The notes beneath the pieces were generated by a model. The model searched no databases. It was given only the letters and a program-made list of their open reading frames with translations, and had not been told where the DNA came from. This document shows, in pieces, positions 1-11,250 of a stretch of DNA of 64,000 bases. The DNA lies in assembly GCF_023065955.2 (NCBI RefSeq), contig NW_026622952.1:29746313-29810312 (forward strand). The letters run 5' to 3'. The number at the start of each line of letters is the position of its first letter. Position 1 is the stretch's first letter. This stretch comes from Ursus arctos. Lineage: Eukaryota; Chordata; Mammalia; Carnivora; Ursidae. Both the position numbers and the translations under genes were made by a program.

Positions 1-597
1 GCCGGCAGTTCCTCCACATTGTTTCAAATTGTGTTTCTGAATTCTCAAAGCCTTTTCTTCAGACCGCTGTGCTTATAGCCATTGTAGGGCATTCTAGGAG
101 CAAAGCTCTTTCACGATCTTACAAAATATAATAGGAAAAATACAAAAATTACTTCATTTGCTACACCACACAAAATGGGAACATTTGCTTAAAAATGTCC
201 CTTAAGAATGTTGCTGCATATTTGCATCAAGAAAAATCTCTTTAATTACAAAATAGCAAAACAATGATTTCAACATTAAAATAAAACCCTGGGTTAGCAG
301 CGCTCTGAATAACCCCCCAAAGAGACCTAACGGTTCTTACTGAAATAGACAAAAATGTTGCCCAGTCTACATTGTAAAAGAGAACAGAGACAGTCCCTAG
401 TTGGCGGGCTTGGATTCTGGGATTTGTATATAAGCCAATTTAGAAGAAGCCGCAGAATATGGAGTTTAAGTGAAAGAGTTGTAGAGGATTGAGTTGAAAT
501 GTGGTGGGTTAATGTATTTCTTCATAAAAATAAACTGCATTTCATATATGTAGAGGTCCTTCTGAAGTCATCAGAAACCATCTGGATTCTCATTCTT
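1..597. other. No gene or named repeat recognised
   Basis: AT-rich, apparently single-copy sequence from the window edge to the first SINE. I see no long open frame, splice-bounded exon or repeat signature. The only internal landmark is 582-597, the left target-site copy of the SINE that follows. Confidence 0.5.
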
Positions 598-802
598 TTT
601 TTTTTTTTTTTTTTAAAGATTTTATTTATTTATTCGACAGAGATAGAGACAGCCAGCGAGAGAGGGAACACAAGCAGGGGGAGTGGGAGAGGAAGAAGCA
701 GGCTCCCAGCGGAGGAGCCCGATGCGGGGCTCGATCCCATAATGCTGGGATCACGGCCTGAGCCGAAGGCAGACGCCTAACCGCCGTGCCACCCAGGCGC
801 CC
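598..802 (-). mobile_element. Can-SINE, young arctoid type
   Basis: Reverse-strand carnivore tRNA-derived SINE: poly-T, then 'aaagattttatttattta', the 'gacagccagcgagagag' tract, and the tRNA-like head ending 'gccacccaggcgcccc'. It is flanked by a perfect 16-bp target-site duplication, 'ctggattctcattctt', at 582-597 and 803-818, so both ends are exact. The short open frames across it on both strands are SINE sequence, not genes. Confidence 0.97.
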
Positions 803-818
803 CTGGATTCTCATTCTT

Positions 819-2099
819 AAAAATATTTTACATGAGATAATCTATCTCGAAGATATTTTATGAGGTTACATTACCATGACTTCAGGTTCTTGGAGGGATA
901 AGCAGAACATTATTAATAAATGTGTGCAAATAACATAGTTCTTTGAGTACATTAAGCATATGCATGGCTTGATGCTTTTTACTTTGATAAGTGTTTTAAA
1001 AATATCGTATATGCAGCATCGTTGAGATGGTGTTCACAGGTGGTATTAAAATTCACATACAGTGCCTTAAATAATCACAGTATGAAATTCAAATTATGCT
1101 GCTTCCCACTCACCCCCACTCAGGTACTGAAAGCATTTCAAAATATGTATGTTTAATTTTAAAAATTTGTGTGCCTTGGATGCAGAGGGCATATTCAAAG
1201 GTGATCTTGTTGGGAATGCAGAGAAATAATGTTAGTCTAGAACGCTCATAGAACACTGCGATGGCAGAAGTAGAATCAGGAAATTCTGACTTTTCATTTT
1301 AGTAACAAGTACCTTTCATTATAGGGATTCTATTATAGGATAGGCATACTGTGTGCAATGTAGGAATTACTTTTGTAACATAAAGATATTCTATTATACA
1401 TTTATTTCTTAACTTTGGAGGCTCCGTACTTACTCTCTCTGCAGTACCTGGGACGTTGACATGAGGAAAGTGCAGGGAGGGATTCACGATACCTGTTTTT
1501 ATTTTTTCATTGGCCTTCTGATTGCCCTAATTTCATGATGTAATTTTAGAAGACTTACAGGTAAATGATTATAAATTATAAAAATAAAGTGCATAAAATA
1601 AATAAAATAATTGTTAATTACTTAAAATTATCATTCATGCATGTAAAGTAGTAGGAATTAAATATGATAATAGAATTGCTGGTGGTGAGCCTCTGCTTGT
1701 CTCTTAGGTTATATGTGCTAAATAGTTATTTAAAATGCTTCCTCAGTGACAAATACCAGGGGAACTTCACCGTACTATGAGGCAGATTCCCTTTGGCAGG
1801 GGTATATCATATCCGACCTTTGATGTGTCTGCATTGATCTGCGATATGTGCTTATCAAAGAGTTAAGAAATGGAGGAAGAAACAGTGTATCGAGCCTTGG
1901 GTGGAAAATCGGATTTGTCTTCCAGTGATACAGATTTGTATTTGTGGTAAAGGGACCACGGAGGGCCACATTGGAGCAATACACGCCTCAGAGATGGTCA
2001 GCGGGGAAGCCGATCTGAGGAGAGCACTGAACCCACACACTGTTGGGAAGCCTTGCAATCCAAAGGAAGAAAAGACTGAGCTGTGAGGTGGGCAGAGAG
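819..2099. other. No gene or named repeat recognised
   Basis: AT-rich sequence with an especially A/T-dense stretch at about 1560-1680. An open frame of 61 codons at 1901-2086 (+) matches no family I know and has no exon context. I treat it as chance. Confidence 0.45.
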
Positions 2100-4320
2100 A
2101 AGAGGGAAATTGAGATGAGAAGAAAGAGCAAGGAATCCTAAAAACATGACAAAAGGACTGAGAGCTACAGCATCAGGAGAGAGCTATTGACAGAAAATCG
2201 AGGGAGTCAGATGATGTACTTTACAAGTTACTTAGAATACAGAGGCAGAGATAAAAGATAAAATAATGATAGGAAAAGATATTAAGTAGAAATATTTTCT
2301 ATAAGCTTGTAAGAGAATAAAGTTCTGACTCAGAAACCAAAATGAATGGAACAGAAGCAATTAAAAAACAGAACGAATGAAGACTTTAATGAAGTAGAAA
2401 TAAAATCTCAAGCTGCAAAGAGATTGCTGTTCTCGAGGCACAACTGAAGAAAAGACTCTCACCTCGAGGAATATTCGTGGCATCTTCAGTCTCAAGAGGG
2501 TAAAACGTGACTGGCTTTCAAGCAGAACAGCTTTTAAGCAGAACAATGGCAATAATAAAACCTTAGTAACTAAACAACAACAACAAAACTGAAGAATCTT
2601 ATAATAATAGTTTTCCACAATATGAAATCCCAGAAGACAGAACAATAACCAACCATAAAATTTTGAGAGAAAGAAGTTTTGAAACAAAATGTCAATGCCC
2701 AAGCAAGTTGATGTTTCCATGTAAATGCATCAGAAAAGATTTTCTCAGAAATGTAATGGCTTTCCGGATGCTGAAATAATGGCTGTAGAATGAAGGTCTC
2801 GAAGACTTAACTTCTACAGAACAACAGACTTGGAGATAAATACAAATGAAGAATTTAAGAATGTGTAGCTCATAATATTTGAGTACTTATGACTCAGGAT
2901 GACAGACACATTAGCATGAAATGAGAAATCTAAATCAGTTCCCAATGGAATGGCTAAAACAAAAGGGGAATACTTATGTGAAAAATAAAATAATGATTAT
3001 TTGGGTCGATATCTCAAGACCATTTGAATGAAGAAAATAGAAATGGGTGAGAGCTAGGAAGGTCAAAGATACTTTTTCTTCCAGTGGGAAGGAAAAGGAG
3101 ATTAACTTTTTTTTTGAGAGAGAGCACTCGAACAGGTGGGGAATGGGAGTGGGTGGGAGAGAAGTGGGGCAGAGGAAGAGGGAGAGAAGGAATTCTAAGC
3201 AAGCTCCACACTCAAGGTGGAGCCCGACACGGGGCTTGATCTCACAACCCTAAGATCATGACCTGAGTGAAAATCAAGAGTGGAGGCTTAATTGACTGAA
3301 CTGAATTGGTGCCCCAGGAGATGAACATTTTTGTGTATTTGTTTCATGTTAGGAGAAGTAGAATCATGTAGGTTTTGGAAAACCTAGGGGCAAATAAGAC
3401 TGGATTTAAAAAAAAAATTTTTGACTTGCTAATCATTGCGTAGAGTAGAAGAACAGTTTTGTGCATATTACAGTAGACAAAATAAATGAAACAATAGGGG
3501 ATCTAATAAACCAAAAATATAAAACAATAGAAATAGAATGAGGACACTCAGTTATTACTCTAAATGTTCATAGGATGAAGTCCCCTACTGAAACAAAAAT
3601 GTTTTCAGATTATGTTTAAAAACAAAAACAAAAGTGAATTCAATTGTATGCTGCCGACAATGGAAAAACTTAAAGCAGGGTTTTGAAGGAATGGGCAAAC
3701 ATTTATTAGACAAACAAGAGAAAGATGAACGGGAGTTTCATTAGTGTTAGACAAAATAGATTCGAAAGAATAAAAGGGAGTAATTTTTATATTGATAAAC
3801 AATTATTACATTCCATAAGAAGGCTGTGATATTATCACTGAAATGTGAACTTTTTAGGGATAGAGACTATCTCTAAGGCCAGAACACAGTGACAAGTGCA
3901 TAGCGTTCCTTTAAAAAAACAAACAAACAACTTTTTAAACAGAGCGGGCCAAAGAGGGGTAATTTTTTATTGCTGAGACTTAATAATTGCTCACTTTTGC
4001 CTGTGTGTGGTGTATATTTCAGAAGGATAATTATATACATTAACACCTTCAGGTATAATTCATGACAAGAGCAATCCAGTCATAAAACTATGTGACAAAT
4101 AATAGAGCAGCAAAATATCTATTACAAAAGCCATCAAAAATTCAAGATAAATTGAAAACCGTACAATTACTGGAAGAGATGTTAATAAACCACTCTCTTT
4201 AAATTATTAACAAATACATGAACTGTAAGGAAGAAATTGAGAGTTAAGCAATATAATTAATAAAGCTATTAATATATGGTAAATAGAGTGCACATTTTAA
4301 ATAAGATTGAATAAATGAAG
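2100..4320 (+). mobile_element. Old L1/HAL1-like LINE body, sense, heavily decayed
   Basis: A-rich sense strand with the order typical of a mammalian L1/HAL1 body. The part around 2400-2830 resembles the ORF1-to-ORF2 stretch ('cagaaaagattttctcag'). The part around 3470-3830 resembles early ORF2 ('gacaaaatagattcgaaag'). Frames are broken throughout. A SINE at 3107-3315 splits it. Both ends are approximate, and whether it is L1M or HAL1 is unresolved. Confidence 0.55.
3107..3315 (-). mobile_element. Can-SINE, older diverged copy
   Basis: Reverse-strand SINE inside the old LINE body. It has a poly-T, a 'gagagagagcac' tract, 'gatcatgacctgagtgaa' and a decayed head ending 'ggtgcccc'. The divergence and the lack of a clear target-site duplication mark it as older than the copy at 598-802. 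Confidence 0.85.
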
Positions 4321-5059
4321 GAGTAAATGAATCTATTGTGTGTGGAGGGGATTCATTGAGATAAGACATTTGAGGTTATGATCAGTTTTAGAAATCTGGT
4401 TTGACACATTTTGATACTGACAGTTTGCTGACATGAACAATGACAGGCTCACCTTTTAGTTTTAAAAAGTTAAGTCATCTAAATAATTCAGCACGGAGTA
4501 ACTGAATTCGAATTGCAGCTCCAACTTATCTGGAGAGAGAACTTTATAGGAACAGCAACGATCAACCTTCAGATTATGCTAGTGGGACACAGGAGGACTA
4601 TGACTGAAGCCACACGTCACTATGGGTACGTGGATAAGGAGTGAGTCTCATGAGCTGGGTGCACATTTCTAGAGGTGTTTGTTACAGAGAGCACGAAAAT
4701 TCCCTTATTATATTCAATGATCTTTTTTTCTTTTTTACTTACTTCTGCATCCTTCCTGATTGCTTTGCAGCAAATGATAGTTGTCCTTGCTTTTCTTTTT
4801 GAAATGCTCTCGTTTCGTGGTTCTACAGTTTCTCAGGTAATTTTCCCTTAATCTCACTATTTTCTCCTCTTCTCCTGTGTCCTGAACATGGAGGCTTCTT
4901 GGGAATAAATCACTATTACTCTTTATTCTGTTTTTTCCCCACCCCCAACTCCATAGACTCAGAAACACTCTTCAGTAAACTTGGTTTTCACATGTAACAC
5001 TGAAAGCAAATCAATGGTAGAAATAAGGGAGAATGGGAAAAAAGAACATGCATGATTGG
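4321..5059. other. No gene or named repeat recognised
   Basis: AT-rich sequence between two L1 relics. 4730-4980 is pyrimidine-rich on the plus strand and carries a 77-codon open frame on the minus strand with no recognisable domain. Confidence 0.4.
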
Positions 5060-6350
5060 GATTTCATTGATTCTAAAGATCAGTTTTGAGATAATTGGCA
5101 TCTTAACAACTTTCAATCTTTGATCCTTGAACATGGTATATTTCTTCATTGATTTAAACCTTCTTTAACTTCTCTCAGCAATATTTTGTCGTTGACAATG
5201 TACACGTCTGCCCAAATTGTTAAATTTATTTCAAATATCTGGTTTCTGGGTGATACTGTAAGATGAATCATTTTTACATTTAATTTTCCAGTTTCATTTC
5301 CCTGCTCTTATATAAAAATATAATTGCTTTTTGTTGACTGTATATTCTGCATCTTGCTAAATTCGCTTACTAAAACTGGTAACTTTCTTGTGTATTCCTT
5401 TAGATTTTCTCTGTACAGGATTATGAAATCATTTCCACTCTGTTTGAATGGTATTTTATTTTTTCCCTTCTTGCCTTATAACAACATTGAGTAGCAGAGA
5501 TGAGAACGGATATTTTGTTTTATTTCTGATCTTAATGGGAAATTATTGTCTGCCCACTTCTAGTGTGATGTGGACTTAGTTTTTTTTTGTAGATACTCTT
5601 TTTCAAGCTAAGAAGTACCCTTCTATCCCTAACGTTTTGGGAGTTATAATCATGACTGGTTATTGGCTGTTTTTTTTTTTTTTCTTTAATTTTTTTCCCC
5701 CAGTGAAGTCATATGGGCCTAGAGTTTTATTTTATTTTATTTTCTCATGAGAAGGTTTTTTAAAATTAAGCATCAAGTCTCTTTAATAGATATAAAGATC
5801 TTCATATTTTCTACATTTCTTGAGTCAATTTTTGTGTTTGTTTTAAAAATCTAACTCATGGGGCGCCTGGGTGGCTCAGTCGTTAAGCGCCTGCCTTTGG
5901 CTCAGGGCGTGCGTGATCCCGGCGTTATGGGATCAAGCCCCGCATCAGGCTCTTCCACTAAGTCTGCTTCCTCCTCTCCCACTCCCCCTGCTTGTGTTCC
6001 CTCTCTCGCTGGCTGTCAAATAAAGAAATAAAATCTTAAAAAAAAAAAAATCTAACTCATTTGTCAAATTTACTCACTTATAACTATTCATATTCCCTTA
6101 TTAATCTAGTACCTGCAGTGATGTTACCTAGTTCATTTGAGACATTGATAATTTGCATCCTCTCTTTTTCTTCCCCCTTGATCAGTGTCATTAGTGTTTT
6201 ATCAATTTTATGGATTTTTTTTTCCAGAGAATTTATGTTTGGTATTTATCTTCCTTGTTAACTTTTCATTGTCTATTTCATTGATTGTTGCTCTTTGGTG
6301 GAAGTTTATTTTTATTCCTACTTTCTGAGAGTTTTAAAATTTTAAATAAG
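5060..6350 (-). mobile_element. Antisense L1 ORF2 relic, split by a SINE
   Basis: The plus strand shows reverse-complement L1 ORF2 text in the expected order: the region before the C-terminal part ('atgatttaaacc' context near 5150), the 'ctgcatcttgctaaattcg' region near 5350, and the 'agtagcagagatgagaacgg' region near 5490. ORF2 similarity resumes after the SINE at 5860-6045. The element points leftward and has many stops. Confidence 0.7.
5860..6045 (+). mobile_element. Can-SINE, young type, perfect TSD
   Basis: Forward SINE starting 'gggcgcctgggtggctcag' and ending in an A-tail, inside the antisense L1. The target-site duplication 'aaaaatctaactcat' is perfect at 5845-5859 and 6046-6060. The copy has a small private duplication ('gcgtgcgtgatccc') and lacks part of the 'tctctatctctg' segment before 'tcaaataaa'. 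Confidence 0.96.
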
Positions 6351-7078
6351 TGTGACTTCTTTGTTAAGTGGTTGGTGTGACATCCACATCCAAGGAGAGG
6401 ACACTATACAAAGCCTGTGTGACAGAGGGCAGGAGTGTTGGAAAGCATCTTAGAACTGTCTGCCGTAGGTGGCTATAGAGTAGTCTTCATGTAGGGTTTG
6501 TTAAGCGCTATGACTAGGGTGTTAGAGTTCTGTAGGCTTTCCTGAATACCTCATGTGTTCAGTGAGGACTTTCTATTCCTCATGGTTAGAATTAAAATGC
6601 CCCCTTTTTCTGAGTGAGGTCTGAGAACTGTTCAGCTCAGAGCTTCCTAATATTCTTCCCCTGGCCTATGGACTTTCACTCTTTGCCTGTGCCTCTTGGT
6701 TTCCAGCAATAAACTTAAGGGGAACATTAAGCATTTTTTTGGAGCTCTTTCTCTGTACAGGGTTCTCTTCCTCAGTGTGCTATTCTAGCTGTCTCAGTCT
6801 CCTTAAACTCTGATCTCTTTCTTTTTAACCAGGAGAGACTGATTTGCCTCTAGGCAGAAAGTTGGGGTTTGACAGAAGTCATCATGCTTGTTTTCTTTCC
6901 CTTCGAGATGATGGTCTTGTGCTGCTGATTTTCCAATGTCTGAAAATAATTTCCTTGTATGTTTTGCCAAATTTGCTATTTATTAACAGCAGGAAGGAAA
7001 TTTCAGTAATAGGAAATCTAAAATGGGCTGAAGTGTGGAAGTCTCCATGTTTGGTTGTTGAATGAAGGTATCTGTGCA
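6351..7078 (-). mobile_element. Possible antisense L1 5' region
   Basis: Follows the antisense ORF2 relic in the direction expected for the upstream end of the same element. The stretch 6890-7060 ('ccaatgtctgaaaataat', then 'gaagtgtggaagtc') resembles the reverse complement of an old L1 5' UTR. The ORF2/5'-region junction is not clean, so internal deletion or a separate element is possible. Confidence 0.35.
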
Positions 7079-7202
7079 AAATAGTGGAGGATGGGAGATA
7101 GAAATAATCAGTTATTCTCCAGCCTTGATTTAGGTTTGTTTCTGTCCACCTAACACTAGTCTGTTTCCAAGTTTTGAATGTTGATCAGAACTAGAATTTG
7201 AG

Positions 7203-7385
7203 GGGCGCCTGGGTGGCTCAGTTGGTTAAGAGTCTGACTTTGGCTCAGGTCATGATCTCAGAGTCCCTGGATCGAGCCCCGTGTCGGGCTGCTTCAGGAT
7301 TGTCTTATTCCCTCTACCCCTCCGCCGCTCATTTTGTCTCTCTTTCTCTCTCTCAAATAAATAAATAAAATCTTTTAAGAGAAAG
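7203..7385 (+). mobile_element. Can-SINE, older type
   Basis: Forward SINE beginning 'gggcgcctgggtggctcag' with the older body 'caggtcatgatctcag' and a 'ctctctcaaataaataaat' tail. An imperfect duplication flanks it: 'aactagaatttgag' at 7189-7202 and 'aattagaatttcaag' at 7386-7400. Confidence 0.93.
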
Positions 7386-7751
7386 AATTAGAATTTCAAG
7401 AGTGGGGCATGCAATTTTAGGGTTAGTCCAGATGAATAGTACCTTATTCTGTTAGTAATTCTGCTATAGGGTATCTAAAATATAACCTTTTTTCTCTTCA
7501 CCTCAGTAGTTAAGTACATTCATTCTTGTATCTATTTCTAAATGTCCGTCTCAAATTAGGAAAACTTGGAAGAGGTCATCAAGAGGATGTGACCGTTGGT
7601 TGACCTGTGAGCTGGGCCTGGGCAGTCAGAGGTGCCTCACCCCTCCCCTTTCCTTCCAATGTGTATTCCACCTACTGCGCCTGCACTAGGAGCCGCTTCA
7701 AGGATGCAGCCTGAGAAAGCAATGTGTTGTTGAGTCCATCTGGGCAGTAGC

Positions 7752-7933
7752 CATGACTGAGCCCCATTAGGGCCTCTAGTCAAACTTTTAAGATTTGGTG
7801 GGTAGGTGCAGGGATCTACTCATCTTTTGGCCAAGACAAGCCTTGTAAGTCAGTCCTCTTGCTTATTAAACCTGCCACCCATCACTCCCTGCCTTCTGTG
7901 AACAGGTGCCAGTTTGTGAACCAACAAAGGTTT
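7752..7933 (+). mobile_element. LTR-like repeat, copy 1 of 2 in this window
   Basis: Shares an ordered set of blocks with 35112-35566: 'gactga...gcc', 'agggcctct', 'ttttaaga', 'ccaagacaagcct', a 'ttgcttattaaa' poly(A)-signal-like block and 'gaaccaacaaaggtttg'. The block order and the AATAAA-like signal suggest the 3' part of a long terminal repeat. The 5' limit may extend left to about 7560. I cannot assign the family. Confidence 0.5.
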
Positions 7934-8320
7934 GTGTCATTCAGCTACAGAAACAAAACAGCTTGCCGAGAGGTGAAGGGCTCATATCCTGAACCAAGAA
8001 GTCGCTGTTATTGGAGATTTCAGAGATTTTTCTCCATAGCTGAGATAGTCTGGAAGGGCTCATCCATGGGGAAATGCCTCCAAGGTGAGGCCAACACCAG
8101 CTGGACATCAACTTTCTGGAGTATGCTGTCCCGGGTCTATTCCTTCTCCTTTCAGTCCCCCTCAGAGTGTTAACTTGGCATCAAGTGCCAATGCTAGTTT
8201 TAAACTGAAGCTCTAATGGCTCTGGTTGACTGTATTTTTATCAGATATTGGAAAAAAGCTGATTTCCTTGGTTACTCTCTGTCCTTAGTGTATTTTTTTG
8301 TGTGGGGATGTGAAAAGGAG
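7934..8320. other. Unassigned sequence downstream of the LTR-like repeat
   Basis: Moderately GC-richer than its surroundings. An open frame from 7859 to 8173 (+, 104 codons) starts inside the LTR-like repeat and shows no domain. It could include retroviral leader or other internal sequence, but nothing confirms this. Confidence 0.3.
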
Positions 8321-8323
8321 ATG

Positions 8324-8351
8324 TGTGTGTGTATATATATATACACACACA
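8324..8351. repeat. Perfect 28-bp TG/TA/CA palindrome
   Basis: A (TG)n run passes through (TA)n into (CA)n, so the 28 bases equal their own reverse complement. This comes from a compound dinucleotide repeat. It could extrude a cruciform and is probably length-variable. Confidence 0.85.
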
Positions 8352-8411
8352 TATATAATGCCAAGGTCTGAATATGCAAGGCTTACATGCCAGGCATAAT
8401 GCAGTTATTCT

Positions 8412-8534
8412 CCAGACCTGGGACCTATCTCAGAATAATTGAATAAGAACTTCTGGGAGTCAGTCACAGTCATCACTAGTTTCTGAAAACTCCCCACCTG
8501 ATTTTATATGCAGTTGGTTTTGAGAACCACCTTT
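8412..8534 (-). mobile_element. MER5-like hAT-Charlie relic
   Basis: The plus strand reads like the reverse complement of MER5A/B: 'ctccagacctgggaccta', a central 'ctgaaaactccccacctg', and the terminal 'ggttttgagaaccacc'. The last is the inverted form of the 'cagtggttctcaaa' end. Only one terminus is clear. Confidence 0.5.
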
Positions 8535-9966
8535 TGGATGATGGCCTTTAGAAATCCCTTGTTCTTTGTTTGCATGTCCACTGTAATTGAAGAGTAGTTT
8601 TGTGAGCAGATCTATAGACGCCTATAGCTTGAAACTAGTTCTATAAATTATGCTAATGTTTAATTTTTTTTCTAAAAAGAAACATTTGCATATAACTTAT
8701 GATCTAGTATGGTAATCCAAACCTGTTTAGAGTTTAGCACTAATTTCTAATGGTTCTCTTTTATATAATTTAACGTGTGAATTTATTAAAATATCCTAAA
8801 CTTGCTCACCCTCAGGGTATGTGAGAATGAGCTTCTGCATTCCTGGGAGCAAATTGCAGATCAGCATTTTTAATGCTGCCTAAGATCCTTTGTGTGTGTT
8901 TTTTAAAATTACCAACATAGATCAAGTTTATGTTAATTGTATGAAAAAGCAACAGAAATAATCAGTAACATTTACACAACTTTAAGTAGTTAACCTAGTT
9001 CTGAGGCAGCAGAATTATTCAATAGTCAGCACCTTAAAGTAGGTAAAACATGTAATAAAGCATTTTCTTTGACTACTTTTTTTTTCTTTCTCCATTTTTG
9101 CAGGCGTGGTTGGGTAATATGTGTGTTGATGTTGTGGTTGTAGTGATGTGGTTTAAATCAAATTTATCTCAATCTAAACTCAACGTGTTTCCTTCTGTAT
9201 GTTAAGCGATGTAGTATGAATGCTTTCTCTTTTCTTCTAGAGTTCTATGCACTTCTTAACAGGAGCAGAAATGACACTAAAGTGACTGTACAGAACAGGC
9301 CCGAGAATTCCCTTGTGCAAAATTACACACAAAAAACACAGGAAAAAAAAAACACGTGTACTTCAAAAACTTTATAAGAAACCAACATTTATTGAGTGCA
9401 TAGTTCTGTACTTTATTGACTGAACAATAAGCCCTTCTTTTTCTTTGAAAAGAAGGCCCCAGAGTAATGCAAAAAAGGTAGCAAATCCTAGAAAGGAGGG
9501 CTGTATACTTCCTTCGGAGCTGTGAGGCATTTCTGTCTAAATCACACACTAATTCTGTATATTATCACATTGTCCTTCCAAACAAATGTATGGTTTCATC
9601 AATGAAAAGTGAATAACAGATTAAGGTTTGTTTTCTTTACCGAATCTATGATTTTAGAAGGAACACAGGTGTAATTGAACATAGGTCAGTACTCCCAGCA
9701 GCATCCGGGATGATCTGTGATTAATTGAAAGCCCAAAGAGTCTTAAAATTGTCACTGAGCTTTCAGGGTTTAGAGTGGCTCCCTTATACTTCTCCTTCAC
9801 TTACTCCCTGCTTGTGTTGTCACTGTACCGGACCTTTTGTGATATGTCCATCACTGACAGATTCTTCCCGTTGTGTTTGTGTAGTTTCAATCTGTCACTG
9901 TTCCACAATTTCTTTCTTAGACACATTCATACATTTTTTAGGACATTACAGACCATGGCAAGAACA
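8535..9966. other. No gene or named repeat recognised
   Basis: AT-rich single-copy-looking sequence. Two pyrimidine tracts followed by AG (near 9103 and 9238) look like splice acceptors, but no paired donor or coding frame follows. A 90-codon minus-strand frame at 9277-9549 has no recognisable domain. Confidence 0.45.
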
Positions 9967-9992
9967 CTTTTTTTTTTTTTTTTTTTTTTTTT
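9967..9992. repeat. Poly-T run, about 26 bases
   Basis: An uninterrupted T homopolymer immediately before the MLT2 LTR. It could be the reversed A-tail of a lost retroposed fragment or a homopolymer expansion. No SINE or L1 body adjoins it. Confidence 0.8.
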
Positions 9993-9995
9993 GCG

Positions 9996-10423
9996 CTATG
10001 TGATGATTGATTTTATGTGTCATCTTGACTGGGCTAAGGAATACCAGATATCTGTAAAATATAATTTTCATGCGTGTGTGTGAGGGTATTTCTGGAAGAG
10101 ATTATCATCTGAATAAGTAGGCTGAGTAAAGAAGATCTCCCTCATCCATGCAGGTGGGCATCATCCAATTCATTGAGGGCCTGAATAGAACAAAAAGGCA
10201 GAAGAAGGGTGAATTTGCTTTCTTGACTGAATTCAGACATCCGTCTTCTTCTGCTTTTGGATATCAGGGCTCCTGGTTCTTGGGCCTTTGGACTTGGCCT
10301 GAGTTATACCACTGGCTTGCCTGGTTCTCCGGCTTGTAGATGGTGGATTGTGAGATTTCCTGACCTCCATATTCACAGGAGCCAATTCCTATAAGTCTCT
10401 TTCTCTCTCTCTTCTCCCCCATA

Positions 10424-10427
<4 letters not shown>
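9996..10427 (-). mobile_element. MLT2-type LTR (ERVL), antisense
   Basis: The plus strand carries the reverse complement of an MLT2 LTR: 'gattttatgtgtcatcttg', 'gactgggctaaggaatacc', 'gggcatcatccaattcattg', 'gggcctgaatagaacaaaaa' and 'gagccaattcctataa'. The far end (the LTR start) is lost in the TG microsatellite that follows. No internal ERVL sequence is attached, so this is probably a solo LTR. Confidence 0.85.

Positions 10428-10468
<41 letters not shown>
10428..10468. repeat. (TG)n microsatellite
   Basis: About 20 TG units ending in 'tatataatata'. It replaces the expected terminal part of the MLT2 LTR, which normally has a TA-rich stretch here and may have seeded it. It creates a spurious 152-codon open frame. 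Confidence 0.95.
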
Positions 10469-10471
<3 letters not shown>

Positions 10472-10476
10472 ATATA

Positions 10477-10970
10477 CAGGTGTTCCTGCTTTTGAAAATT
10501 TATGGTATGCCACTTTGCTTTTATGAGAGAACTACATTAGTACCTGCTTTTGCCTATCAAAATAAATCAAAGGGAACTTTTGCTTTTAAGAAAAAGGCAA
10601 AATGCAGAAGTGGTGTTCAGCATTGGTTTTGGAGTGAACAGTTACGGAAGCAGCACACACGCGGGGCAGTGGGAGTGGTATCACCAAGCTCTGTGCCTGG
10701 GAACGTACACTCAGCACATCAGCATCAGGCCACCAGAACTTTGAGCTGTGTCTGTGAACATCTGCACTTCATCTTGATTTGTTTTGTGCATCCATTAACA
10801 CGATGTGTCCTGAGGTATCAGAAAAGCCTAAGAGAGGTGATTTTTGGGGGTCAGCTAACGCTCACAAATTTTTCCATATAAATTAATGGTAATTGCTCCT
10901 TTGCTTTGTGCCATTTTGGTGTATGAACATTTTCATAGGCTCATTCTACTTTCAGATAGTGGAAGAAACC
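10477..10970. mobile_element. Tigger-like DNA transposon relic (tentative)
   Basis: The element starts 'caggtgttcctgcttttgaa' and ends '...ttcagatagtggaagaaacc'. These ends are an imperfect inverted match and are flanked by TA on both sides, as expected for a Tc1/mariner-class insertion. About 490 bp, no transposase frame. It sits between two TG microsatellites. Confidence 0.4.
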
Positions 10971-10976
10971 TATATG

Positions 10977-10978
<2 letters not shown>

Positions 10979-11011
<33 letters not shown>
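10979..11011. repeat. (TG)n microsatellite
   Basis: About 16 TG units starting just after the right end of the Tigger-like relic. With the run at 10428-10468 it brackets that element. Confidence 0.95.
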
Positions 11012-11013
<2 letters not shown>

Positions 11014-11107
11014 TTCTCTTGTGTGCTTTTTTTGTGGGTTGAGAGATGTATCTGATTACATTTCCCCAACAATAATTGAATAGAATTTTTGAAATTGTCA
11101 CCAAATA

Positions 11108-11250
11108 TTGTTTTTACAGATGAATCTGAGGTCCAGGAAAGATCTCAAAACGGGCCTGTCAAGGCTCACCAAGCTGGTCAGGGACAGAGCCGTGAATAGA
11201 AGCCACAGTCTCCACTTTCAGCGCAGTGCACTTTCCACACTCCTCATGCC
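11108..11250 (-). mobile_element. MIR SINE fragment, antisense
   Basis: The plus strand reads as reverse-complement MIR: 'ttttacagatgaatctgag', 'caccaagctggtcaggga', 'cagagcc', then 'cagtgcactttccacac'. Divergence is heavy, as expected for this ancient family. Confidence 0.6.

Noticed and set aside
7859..8173. 104-codon plus-strand open frame, considered as an exon
   Set aside because: It begins inside the LTR-like repeat, and I see no matching acceptor/donor pair or known protein.
9090..9250. Two pyrimidine tracts ending in AG, resembling splice acceptors
   Set aside because: No coding frame follows either, and similar tracts are common in T-rich DNA.
10423..10881. 152-codon open frame, longest in the window
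   Set aside because: It starts in a TG microsatellite (Cys-Val repeats) and reads through the Tigger-like relic. No domain and no independent start.
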